Positions 15,942 to 23,090 of a DNA stretch of 27,500 bases are shown here, piece after piece (position 1 is the stretch's first letter; each line of letters opens with the position of its first letter). Source of the stretch: an uncultured Dorea sp. (lineage in GTDB: Bacteria > Bacillota > Clostridia > Lachnospirales > Lachnospiraceae); the NCBI GenBank assembly GCA_910578455.1, contig CAJTQA010000046.1:1-27500 (forward strand). Reading direction: 5' to 3'. Below the pieces are notes generated by a model. The model was not told the origin of the DNA. It did no database searches and saw only the letters and a program-made list of their open reading frames with translations. The position numbers and the translations under genes were made by a program.

Positions 15942-16960
15942 AATGTAACTCCTTTTTCTCCCTCTTCGATGCGGCCAACCACGTAAGCCGCCTCGCCTGC
16001 CGCCTCAATGGCCGCCACAGTCTTTTCCTTATCCTCCGGTGCAACGGCAATCACCATGCCAAGACCCATATTGAACGTGTTATACATCATCTCTTCCGCA
16101 ATATCGCCCTTCGCCGCCAAAAGCTTAAAAATCGCCGGAACCTTATAGCTGTCCTTCTCGATCACCGCATGCGCGCCCTCCGGCAGCATGCGGGGCACGT
16201 TCTCATAGAAACCGCCGCCTGTGATGTGGCTGCATCCCTTTACTTTCACGCCGCTGTTCTTGATGCTCTTAAGCGCCTTCACATATATCTTCGTCGGTGC
16301 AATAAGCGCCTCCCCCAGCGTCTTCCCCAGCTCCTCATAATATGTATCCAGAGATTCCTTCGTCATCTCGAACACACTGCGGACAAGGGAGAATCCATTG
16401 CTGTGCACGCCGCTTGATGCCATACCGATGAGCACATCTCCCGGCTTTATATCCTGTCCGTTTATAATCTCTTTCTTATCTGCCACGCCTACTGCAAATC
16501 CTGCCAGGTCGTACTCATCCACCGGCATAAGCCCCGGATGCTCCGCCGTCTCGCCGCCCACCAAAGCGCACTCGGACTGCTTGCAGCCCTCTGCTACGCC
16601 GCTTACGATATCCGCGATCTTTTCGGGATAATTTTTGCCGCATGCTATATAATCCAGGAAGAACAACGGCTCGCCGCCGGAACAGGCGATGTCGTTTACA
16701 CACATGGCAACCGCATCGATTCCGATTGTATCATGCTTGTCCATGACAAACGCCAGCTTAACCTTCGTTCCGCAGCCGTCCGTTCCCGACAAAAGCACAG
16801 GCTCATCCATGTCCTTTATGGCGCTTAAGTCAAACGCGCCTGCAAATCCGCCAAGGCCCCCTAATACCTCCGGCCTCATCGTCTCCTTCACATGCTTTTT
16901 CATCAGCTCCACTGATCTGTAACCCGCCTCAATATCAACGCCAGCCTTTTTATAATCCAT
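15935..16960 (-). CDS. purM: Phosphoribosylformylglycinamidine cyclo-ligase (AIR synthetase)
   Basis: 341 residues. ATP-dependent closure of FGAM to AIR. Landmarks: DYKKAGVDIEAGY, LLSGTDGCGTKVKLA, the AIRS signature AMCVNDIACSGGEPLFFLDY, LVGGETAEHPG and GGGFYENVPRML. The start at 16960 is preferred because GAGG lies 9 bases upstream; in-frame ATGs at 16969 and 16975 overlap or precede that site. Follows purE by 69 bases; overlaps purN by 7. Confidence 0.96.
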   Translation of the reverse strand: MDYKKAGVDIEAGYRSVELMKKHVKETMRPEVLGGLGGFAGAFDLSAIKDMDEPVLLSGTDGCGTKVKLAFVMDKHDTIGIDAVAMCVNDIACSGGEPLFFLDYIACGKNYPEKIADIVSGVAEGCKQSECALVGGETAEHPGLMPVDEYDLAGFAVGVADKKEIINGQDIKPGDVLIGMASSGVHSNGFSLVRSVFEMTKESLDTYYEELGKTLGEALIAPTKIYVKALKSIKNSGVKVKGCSHITGGGFYENVPRMLPEGAHAVIEKDSYKVPAIFKLLAAKGDIAEEMMYNTFNMGLGMVIAVAPEDKEKTVAAIEAAGEAAYVVGRIEEGEKGVTLC

Positions 16961-17029
16961 AATATTCATCCTCACTCAACCGATTTATTATATTTAACAT
17001 TTATTTTTGCTCTTATCATTCCTGCAAAA

Positions 17030-17539
17030 TCAGCTGTTAAGATACGCCTCGTAGCCAATCTCATCTAACTTCGCAGCCTTGCCCTGCACCGTCTCTTTCA
17101 TCTCCTGGGTGTACGCTTTCAGCTTGTTCAAAAGCTCTGCGTCAGACACTGCAAGAATCTTCGCCGCAAGAATCGCGGCATTAAGCCCTCCGTCGATGGC
17201 AACCGTGGCAACCGGGATTCCCGGCGGCATCTGTACGATAGAAAGCAGCGCATCCTCTCCCTCAAGGTTCTTCCCGGACAGCGGAACGCCCACAACCGGC
17301 ATCGGAAACAGCGCCGCGCACATCCCCGGAAGATGCGCCGCCATGCCTGCGCCGGCGATAATGACCTTCATGCCCTTCCCCTCGGCGGCCTTGGCCCACT
17401 CAAAAAACACATCCGGCTCCCTGTGCGCCGAGATGATCGTCATCTCATAGTCAATCCCTAACTTCTCCAACATCTTGGCAGCTTTGCTCATCACTTTAAG
17501 ATCCGAGTCACTGCCCATTACAATTCCTACTCTTGGCAT
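17030..17539 (-). CDS. purE: N5-carboxyaminoimidazole ribonucleotide mutase (class I PurE)
   Basis: 169 residues. Rearranges N5-CAIR to CAIR in purine synthesis. Shows MGSDSDLKVM (phosphate binding), ISAHREPD with the catalytic histidine, AGAGMAAHLPG, and GVPLSGKNLEGEDALLSIVQMP. The class I type normally works with PurK, which is not in the window; purC, purF and purH are also missing here. AAAGGA precedes the ATG by about 11 bases; the gene starts 23 bases after the aminopeptidase stop. Confidence 0.96.
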   Translation of the reverse strand: MPRVGIVMGSDSDLKVMSKAAKMLEKLGIDYEMTIISAHREPDVFFEWAKAAEGKGMKVIIAGAGMAAHLPGMCAALFPMPVVGVPLSGKNLEGEDALLSIVQMPPGIPVATVAIDGGLNAAILAAKILAVSDAELLNKLKAYTQEMKETVQGKAAKLDEIGYEAYLNS

Positions 17540-17562
17540 GTCTTCTTCATCCTTTCTTTTTA

Positions 17563-19599
17563 TTACATTTTCAGTGGCTCATTCAATACTTCTGTTCCCA
17601 CCAGCACGAACTGCCCGTCCTTCAGCAGCAGAATCTCCTCGCCCGTCTTTGTCACTACCGAGATGCTCTTTAGCTCCTCGTAAGGGATGGTGATATCTGT
17701 ATGACAGTGGAAATACGCTTTCGATATGTCTTCCTTCCGGAGCGCAGATACCGAATTATCCCTGGCAATAATTTCCTTCCCGTTAGGATTATATACTTTC
17801 ACGTCCTCGCTCCAGCTATAGCACGTATCCCCCACTGCAAAATGCGGCCCCATCTTCTCTGCAATAAGAATCGGCAGCTTGTCCTCTATCCTGTACTTCT
17901 TCGCCGCAGCGTAAGCCGTCGTATTGGTTCCGATGGCAAATTCCCCGAGAGCCAGCGTCGGATGCTTATGAAGGATATTATCCCGGATATACTCCTTGTT
18001 CTCAAGCTCCCGCTCAAAATTACCGCAGATGTAATCTGCAATCATCCCGTTGGCAAACTGAATCTCAAGGTCTTTAAACTGCAGCTCATTAAGATATACT
18101 TTGCTGACGTGCAATACACCGTTGGTTCCCTCCAGCACCGGGGAAGTGAACACCTCTCCCACCGGTATATTCACATCCGCCACGCAGTTTTCAAAAACCG
18201 TCTCCTTCTCAGGGTCGGACAGCTCATAAAGCTTAACCGTCAAGTCCGTCCTGTTCTCACCTGCACCCAGGATTCGGACATGATCCCCCTGGTCTAACGC
18301 ATCAATAAGCGTCTGCTGCACTTTTTCATAGACCTTTGCATCCAGCGTATTAATCTTTATGATCTCCTCAAAGATCTTCTCATAGTCTTCCCCAATCTCC
18401 GGCACCGGCCAGGCTATAATCGTATAGCTCCTCTCATCCCCGCGGATATATTCATTCGTAATCTGGCTCTGGCGGCTGTCGAACTTAAGGGCGAGCTCCT
18501 CCTGCTTTTCGGTAAGCCTTGCCGCCTCCGCTTTTGTCTCCGGAATAAACGGTTTCTCCCCGAACACCTCCATACACGCCGGCCCCGCAAACTGAGCCGC
18601 CTCCGCTTTATATTTTTCATAGGCGGTATGGATGACCTCAAGCTTGCGCTCCACAAACCGCTTGTCTAAAAACAGCGCCTGATCATTTCTGTGGTCATAA
18701 TCATATTGAGGATTCGGATTCCCCCCGCAGTAGCCAATCTTAATATGCCTGCGCTTAGTGAGCGCGCTTACCGACGCGCGGTAAATAACCGGCGAAAGGC
18801 CCATCTTTTCAAAATTCTCTGCTGCCTTTCTTACCACGCGCTCAAATCCAAGGACATACCGGATATTCACCACAGATTTCTTTGAGAGGTTCTTTCCCGT
18901 ATTCACAAAGCCTGTCCGGTACCCTTCCGTATATACATCTGCCATCCTTTGAATGGTTTCCTCCGGCAGGCTGCTCAAATATTGCGCGCTCTTTATTTCA
19001 TTTTCACTGACATACTCTCCGAACCGGTACAGATACCGAAAGTCCGAAATATCACTTTCCCGTATGATATCTGCGGCAAACGACTCCTCCGGCAATATCT
19101 GCTCACGGATGCGGTCAGCCACGAACACATCGCAGTAATCACTTGCATACCAGTACAAAGTATCCCGGATATTTTTAGCCTCCGGCGCTCCCTCCTCATA
19201 CTGATTATAAACTTCGAGAAAAAGCTCCATCAAAATATCCAGGTACTCCGTCTTTCCCTCGAACGCGTACACGATCATCCCCCGTAATTCCGCATACAGG
19301 AAACTTAAGAGCAGGCCGTGCCCTTCCCCCATTGCCTGCACTGCAAACGCCGGGTTGGCATAGCTTTCTTCGTACTGCTCCGGCAAAATATCGTAATACA
19401 GCCTCCGGTTCCATCTCTTTAGCTCTTCCATAGGCAAAGCGTCATAAGAACCGTCTGAAAGCACATTTCTCAGCTCGTCAATCATAATGACAAAATCAGC
19501 CAATTTCTGAAAATAATCGCAAAACACTCCATCCACTGTCTGTTCCGTCCTTATCTCCCGAATCCGGCCGACTGCAAGTTCATATCTTTCTTCAATCAT
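17563..19599 (-). CDS. M29-family aminopeptidase with extra N-terminal domain
   Basis: 678 residues, against about 400 for classical M29 enzymes (AmpS, AmpT, PepS). The C-terminal two thirds (from about residue 235) carry the likely dinuclear-metal ligands: Glu482 in VGEVFTSP, Glu553 in ALGEFAIGTN, His586 in MGPHFAVGDT, and His633/Asp635 in FHCHTD. It should remove N-terminal residues from peptides in the cytoplasm. The first roughly 230 residues are alpha-helical and acidic, with no motif I recognise. The ATG abuts the stop codon of the preceding gene (TAA-ATG), so translation is probably coupled. It sits between membrane-protein genes and purE in the pyrE-purD cluster. Metal-ligand assignment is by alignment from memory. 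Confidence 0.85.
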   Translation of the reverse strand: MIEERYELAVGRIREIRTEQTVDGVFCDYFQKLADFVIMIDELRNVLSDGSYDALPMEELKRWNRRLYYDILPEQYEESYANPAFAVQAMGEGHGLLLSFLYAELRGMIVYAFEGKTEYLDILMELFLEVYNQYEEGAPEAKNIRDTLYWYASDYCDVFVADRIREQILPEESFAADIIRESDISDFRYLYRFGEYVSENEIKSAQYLSSLPEETIQRMADVYTEGYRTGFVNTGKNLSKKSVVNIRYVLGFERVVRKAAENFEKMGLSPVIYRASVSALTKRRHIKIGYCGGNPNPQYDYDHRNDQALFLDKRFVERKLEVIHTAYEKYKAEAAQFAGPACMEVFGEKPFIPETKAEAARLTEKQEELALKFDSRQSQITNEYIRGDERSYTIIAWPVPEIGEDYEKIFEEIIKINTLDAKVYEKVQQTLIDALDQGDHVRILGAGENRTDLTVKLYELSDPEKETVFENCVADVNIPVGEVFTSPVLEGTNGVLHVSKVYLNELQFKDLEIQFANGMIADYICGNFERELENKEYIRDNILHKHPTLALGEFAIGTNTTAYAAAKKYRIEDKLPILIAEKMGPHFAVGDTCYSWSEDVKVYNPNGKEIIARDNSVSALRKEDISKAYFHCHTDITIPYEELKSISVVTKTGEEILLLKDGQFVLVGTEVLNEPLKM

Positions 19600-19995
19600 T
19601 TAAAAAAGCCCCCTGACAAATATGATGCATACAAACAAAAGTATGGCTCCATTACAGCCAAGCCCTACCTTGCATGTTATGTAATTCTTTTCCCTTTCAT
19701 TGAATCCCCGCCTGGCATATACAAGCCCGCGCCATGCGATCACAGGCACGACAAATCCGGCAAGGCCGATGATAAGGCTGATATCTCCCCTGGCCAGAAA
19801 AGAATCTCTCAGCATCATGAAAAGCAAAAAGGCAGTCACCGCTGCCAGGAGACAAGACTGTATCCCCTTTTTCGCATGTTTTTTCTGCCTTTGGCCATAC
19901 TTTGTCTTAATCAGCTTTTTCCTCTGTTTCGCCCTTGCCTTGGCCAGCTCTTTTGCTTTATCCTCTTCCGTCTTTTTTCTCCTGTTTATAAACAT
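19600..19995 (-). CDS. Small basic membrane protein, function unknown
   Basis: 131 residues. A strongly basic, probably helical N-terminus (residues 1-45, many Lys/Arg, as in AKARAKQRKKLIKTKYGQRQ) precedes three hydrophobic segments (about 47-63, 72-92, 110-129). I think of DUF6142-like clostridial proteins but cannot confirm. It begins 38 bases inside the VanZ-like gene and ends directly against the aminopeptidase ATG, so all three are likely co-expressed. The basic region could bind nucleic acid, ribosomes or lipid headgroups; nothing decides. Confidence 0.75.
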   Translation of the reverse strand: MFINRRKKTEEDKAKELAKARAKQRKKLIKTKYGQRQKKHAKKGIQSCLLAAVTAFLLFMMLRDSFLARGDISLIIGLAGFVVPVIAWRGLVYARRGFNEREKNYITCKVGLGCNGAILLFVCIIFVRGLF

Positions 19996-20440
19996 ACTTT
20001 CTCCTTATTGCATTACATATCACATACATAATATATCCAGCGATTCCGCCGATTGTGTTTAAAAGAAGGTCATCCACATCAAAGCTGCCCACCTTCGCCA
20101 GCAGCTGAAATGTTTCCACGCAAAGGCTCAGCCCAAAACTATAAAATAATGCCGAAAAAAATTTCCGATGCCCGCTCGCCACCGGCATGAAAAAGCCGAA
20201 CGGCATAAAAATCAGGACATTTCCAAACAAATTCGTAAACGTTGCGAACATGCCAAGCTGTTCTCTGTATTTCCAAAACCTTTTTATTTCTTTAAACAGT
20301 ATCAGGTTATACCGGTATTCTGTTTCCCCCGTCCGTCCATACCAGTCAGAAAACAGTAAAAAGTATACGATAAACACAATATAAAGTACAAACAAAATCT
20401 TACCGACAAAACGTATCCTTTTTTTGTCACTTATGTTCAA
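19958..20440 (-). CDS. VanZ-like membrane protein
   Basis: 160 residues with an N-terminal membrane segment (about 12-30) and further segments around 68-90, 92-112 and 125-145. The family pattern is clear: NLFGNVLIFMPFGFFMP, then SLCVETFQLLAKVGSFDVDDLLLNTIGGIAGY. VanZ of Tn1546 gives low-level teicoplanin resistance, but most chromosomal homologues have no known role, so resistance should not be assumed. TTG start at 20440, with AAGGAG 8 bases upstream. Overlaps the next gene by 38 bases. Confidence 0.88.
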   Translation of the reverse strand: MNISDKKRIRFVGKILFVLYIVFIVYFLLFSDWYGRTGETEYRYNLILFKEIKRFWKYREQLGMFATFTNLFGNVLIFMPFGFFMPVASGHRKFFSALFYSFGLSLCVETFQLLAKVGSFDVDDLLLNTIGGIAGYIMYVICNAIRRKYVYKQEKKDGRG

Positions 20441-20475
20441 ATACAGCTCTCCTTTTATCTGTTCATACTATCCTC

Positions 20476-20628
20476 TTAAAATGTAAGTCCTTTTCTGTCT
20501 TTTCTTAACTGTACGCCGCTGACGATTGCGATAACTCCCACAGCAATCCCCACCACCAGCGTTACAATGCCGGCTGCGATATTCGCCGCCCCGGTAATGC
20601 CCATAGTCTTATACGCTTTCTCATTCAT
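20476..20628 (-). CDS. 50-residue single-pass membrane peptide
   Basis: Short ORF starting ATG at 20628 with GAGGAGG 8 bases upstream, a near-perfect ribosome binding site. The peptide begins MNEKAYKTMGITGAANIAAG, continues with a valine/isoleucine/glycine-rich hydrophobic segment (about 18-39) and ends in a basic tail (LRKDRKGLTF), so the C-terminus is probably cytoplasmic. It lies 27 bases after pyrE and 35 before the VanZ-like gene, in the same direction. I know no family name for it; small membrane proteins of this form are common in Lachnospiraceae. Confidence 0.7.
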   Translation of the reverse strand: MNEKAYKTMGITGAANIAAGIVTLVVGIAVGVIAIVSGVQLRKDRKGLTF

Positions 20629-20655
20629 ATCCCATACCTCCTCAAATCCGCCTGT

Positions 20656-21333
20656 CTATTTTACCCCATACTCTTCATAATATGCGTCAATCGCCTTCTT
20701 TAATGTATCGTCAATCACGATTTTCCCGCTGCACGGCTTGTTATGCAGATGCTCCACCACCTCTTCCATTGTGACGATCGCACTTGCGCCAAACCCATAC
20801 AGCTCCCTTATCTCATCCAGCGCAGACTTGCTGCCGCCCTTTCCTACTTCCATGCGGTTCAGTGAAACGATAAGCCCTTTCACTTCTACATCCGCCTGCG
20901 CTTTTATAATCGGAAAAGTCTCTTCAATAGACTTCCCGGAGGTAGTGACGTCTTCAATAATGACAACCCGGTCGCCGTCCTTTAATTTGCTCCCAAGGAG
21001 AATACCCGTGTCGCCGTGATCCTTTACTTCTTTTCTGTTAGAGCAGTAACGGATGTCCTTTCCATAGAGCTCGCTGATTGCCATAGTAGCTGCCACTGCA
21101 AGGGGGATGCCTTTGTAAGCCGGCCCGAACAGCACGTCAAAGTCAAGCCCGTACGTATCATGAATCGCCCTCGCATAATACTCCCCAAGCTTTCTGAGCT
21201 GCGTTCCCGTAACGTAAGCCCCCGCATTCATGAAAAACGGCGACCTGCGCCCGCTCTTTAATGTAAACTCCCCAAACTTAAGCACGTCACTGTCAACCAT
21301 AAATTCAATAAATTCTTTCTTATAACTCTCCAT
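20656..21333 (-). CDS. pyrE: Orotate phosphoribosyltransferase
   Basis: 225 residues. Converts orotate and PRPP to orotidine 5'-phosphate, the fifth step of pyrimidine synthesis. Shows FTLKSGRRSPFFMNAG (orotate and phosphate binding), FGPAYKGIPLA, and the PRPP loop VVIIEDVTTSGKS. A start at 21333 has AAGGAG upstream. It is the first gene after a good promoter (21362-21390), and all genes down to purD follow on the same strand. The other pyr genes are elsewhere. Confidence 0.96.
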   Translation of the reverse strand: MESYKKEFIEFMVDSDVLKFGEFTLKSGRRSPFFMNAGAYVTGTQLRKLGEYYARAIHDTYGLDFDVLFGPAYKGIPLAVAATMAISELYGKDIRYCSNRKEVKDHGDTGILLGSKLKDGDRVVIIEDVTTSGKSIEETFPIIKAQADVEVKGLIVSLNRMEVGKGGSKSALDEIRELYGFGASAIVTMEEVVEHLHNKPCSGKIVIDDTLKKAIDAYYEEYGVK

Positions 21334-21361
21334 ATAACCTCTCTCCTTTATATATCTTTAA

Positions 21362-21390
21362 ATTTTACCATATTCACTATCCACGTTCAA
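21362..21390 (-). promoter_or_regulatory. Promoter of pyrE and probably of the downstream cluster
   Basis: Minus strand TTGAAC (21390-21385) and TAAAAT (21367-21362) with 17-base spacing; TGG immediately before the -10 adds an extended -10 element. The leader is only about 20 bases, too short for a PyrR attenuator or riboswitch. Confidence 0.7.
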
Positions 21391-21424
21391 CCATAAAAAA
21401 TAACCGGCGGTTTCCAATGATTTT

Positions 21425-21840
21425 TTAATCCTGATAATTAAGCCTTTTAAGGCTCCCCTCCGGGAATCTATACTCCGGCGTCGCAAACGGATACTTTACC
21501 TCCTGCTCATAATACCAAGGGTCGCCGTCATGCAGCGGATTTTTAAGCAGATGGAATTCCTGCGCCGGCATGTACCCCTGTGCCAGCAGAAACGCTTTCT
21601 GCCCCTCTTCATTTTCACAGACGTCTGCCACAAGGACGACATGCCCCAGGCTGCCATCCTCTTTTAAGGCATATCCTCTCAGGAAAGCGCTCAGGCTGCC
21701 TTTTTTTGTTCCTGTCCTTTTTGCGGTTCATTCCCGGCATCCTCCGCCCTGCATCCGCCGAGCATGAACAGAAAGAGTGCAAACATCAGAATAATAACCG
21801 TATTTACCTTCTTCACATTATCGTTAATCTCATGCTGCAT
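21425..21840 (-). pseudogene. Decayed DUF4846-family lipoprotein gene
   Basis: Translation starts at 21840 (AAGGAG 7 bases upstream) and gives a lipoprotein signal (hydrophobic run ending MLGGC, Cys30), but stops at 21691 after 49 residues. One frame over, just after seven A residues (complement of 21701-21707), an open frame continues to 21425: GSLSAFLRGYALKEDGS, then GHVVLVADVCENEEG, AFLLAQGYMPAQEFHLLKNP and DPWYYEQEV. These are the first and last conserved motifs of DUF4846 proteins, normally separated by about 150 residues. So there is both a frameshift and an apparent internal deletion. A programmed -1 shift is possible at the A-AAA-AAG site but less likely given the deletion. Family recalled from memory. 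Confidence 0.7.
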
Positions 21841-21862
21841 TCCTTCTCTCCTTCTCAATCTC

Positions 21863-22456
21863 TCACATCAGCAATTCTTTTATAGCTAAAACAGTTTTTT
21901 TATTCATCTCTTTCTGCTGTCTTTTATGTATTGCTTCATTAATCTGCTCATACGATTCCAGTATCAGACTGCTGTCTACCGGGCCGTTTCTATTTAATAA
22001 CAGCACATAGCCATCAATCCAGACATTGATTCCATAATATTTTAGGAATCGGGACAGAATGTAAACCTGGCGTTTGACCTGCTTGATTGGATTGCGAACC
22101 TGTTTTTCATAAGTGTTTCCCCCTCTGCTGACTTTATATTTTGTCCACTCATAGTCATTTTCCCCGCCTATCAGTACCCCACTATAATTCTTCACCTCAA
22201 TAATGAACACACCTCTATTATTAATGATAACATTATCCAATTCCGTTTCTTTTTCTTTATATTGAATGCGGACATTTGTAAGCAATATGTCATTTTCCCG
22301 CAAAACCCGCTTTATAATCTCTGTTGCCTCTTTTTCTCCCTCTTTTCCTGCCCTGACTCTGGGCGATTCGTACCCTTTATCCCATAATACCCATAAGATA
22401 AGGATAAGCACACTAAAAACTGCAATCCCCCAAAATATAAAAATCAATCTGTACAC
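21863..22456 (-). CDS. Membrane-anchored NERD-domain protein
   Basis: 197 residues from a GTG start at 22456, chosen for GAGGAG 7 bases upstream; a longer frame from TTG at 22474 lacks a properly spaced site. One N-terminal membrane segment (about 4-25) is followed by a nuclease-related domain (about 35-150) with GKEGEKEATEII, TELDNVIINNRGVFIIEVKNYSG and KQVRNPIKQVKRQ. NERD resembles restriction-endonuclease-like folds: the Asp-x15-Glu-x-Lys pattern (ELDNV to EVKNY) is intact, so it may be catalytic, but no substrate is known for the family. It is separated from its neighbours by about 100 bases upstream and 22 downstream. Confidence 0.88.
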   Translation of the reverse strand: MYRLIFIFWGIAVFSVLILILWVLWDKGYESPRVRAGKEGEKEATEIIKRVLRENDILLTNVRIQYKEKETELDNVIINNRGVFIIEVKNYSGVLIGGENDYEWTKYKVSRGGNTYEKQVRNPIKQVKRQVYILSRFLKYYGINVWIDGYVLLLNRNGPVDSSLILESYEQINEAIHKRQQKEMNKKTVLAIKELLM

Positions 22457-22573
22457 AATCTTACTCCTCTGCAAATCCTCTCGGACACAGGCAGGCTATT
22501 TCCTGACATGCAAATCATTTATAGTACCTAAAACAATAAATCAAAGCGATATGCAATGATATCTATAGTCATC

Positions 22574-23071
22574 TTAATTCCTGTACGCCGCAAGATAATC
22601 TTCCGTCTCTTTCCTGGCTCTGAAGATTATAATATCCGCCTTACCTTCATACTTCTCCAGCAGTTTGTAGATTCGCGGCAGCTCTTCCTTAGGAAATCCT
22701 TTAATCCACTGCTTAAACTCCTCGTCAAACTCCGTTTCCAGCCACGGCAAATCCTCGCGCCTTTTCCCGATGCGTGACTGCGCCCCTGCAAGGCAGACCT
22801 CCAGCGGATAGTCCAGCAGAAACACCGTATCGCACTCTTTTAATCTCAGCTCAAGCGTGCGCTGGTAATTTCCGTCAATGATCCATTTGTCCTTTCGCAC
22901 GATCTCCTCCAGCCGCGCATCGAATTCCTCCCTCGGTATATTAGTCCGGTCCGGCTTATGCCACAGCATATCCAGATAATATAAGGGCAGCCCCGTCACC
23001 TCATGCAGCCTCTTTGCAAATGTGCTTTTTCCTGCCCCCGGACACCCGATAACCATTGCCCTTTCCATCAT
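22574..23071 (-). CDS. P-loop kinase, FlaR/'topology modulation' type
   Basis: 165 residues, adenylate-kinase-like. Walker A GCPGAGKST at about 9-17, then LYYLDMLWHKPD and WIIDGNYQRTLELRL, the pattern of the family often named DNA topology modulation protein FlaR. FLLDYPLEVCL and RIGKRREDLP give the lid-like basic region. Its real substrate is not known, and a direct role in DNA topology is doubtful. Starts 19 bases after the DUF1835 gene and is the last of a five-gene run; its ribosome binding site is weak, suggesting translational coupling. Confidence 0.85.
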   Translation of the reverse strand: MMERAMVIGCPGAGKSTFAKRLHEVTGLPLYYLDMLWHKPDRTNIPREEFDARLEEIVRKDKWIIDGNYQRTLELRLKECDTVFLLDYPLEVCLAGAQSRIGKRREDLPWLETEFDEEFKQWIKGFPKEELPRIYKLLEKYEGKADIIIFRARKETEDYLAAYRN

Positions 23072-23090
23072 CTATGCACCATTCTTCTTG

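Noticed and set aside
19958..20440. VanZ-like gene as an antibiotic-resistance gene
   Set aside because: Only the general VanZ family is present, without vanHAX or regulators; chromosomal homologues are widespread and of unknown role.
21334..21361. Possible pyrimidine attenuator or riboswitch ahead of pyrE
   Set aside because: The leader after the promoter is only about 20 bases, too short for either.
21391..21424. AACC/GGTT mini-hairpin before six T residues after the DUF4846 pseudogene
   Set aside because: Only a four-pair stem; could be a weak terminator but not supported enough to list.
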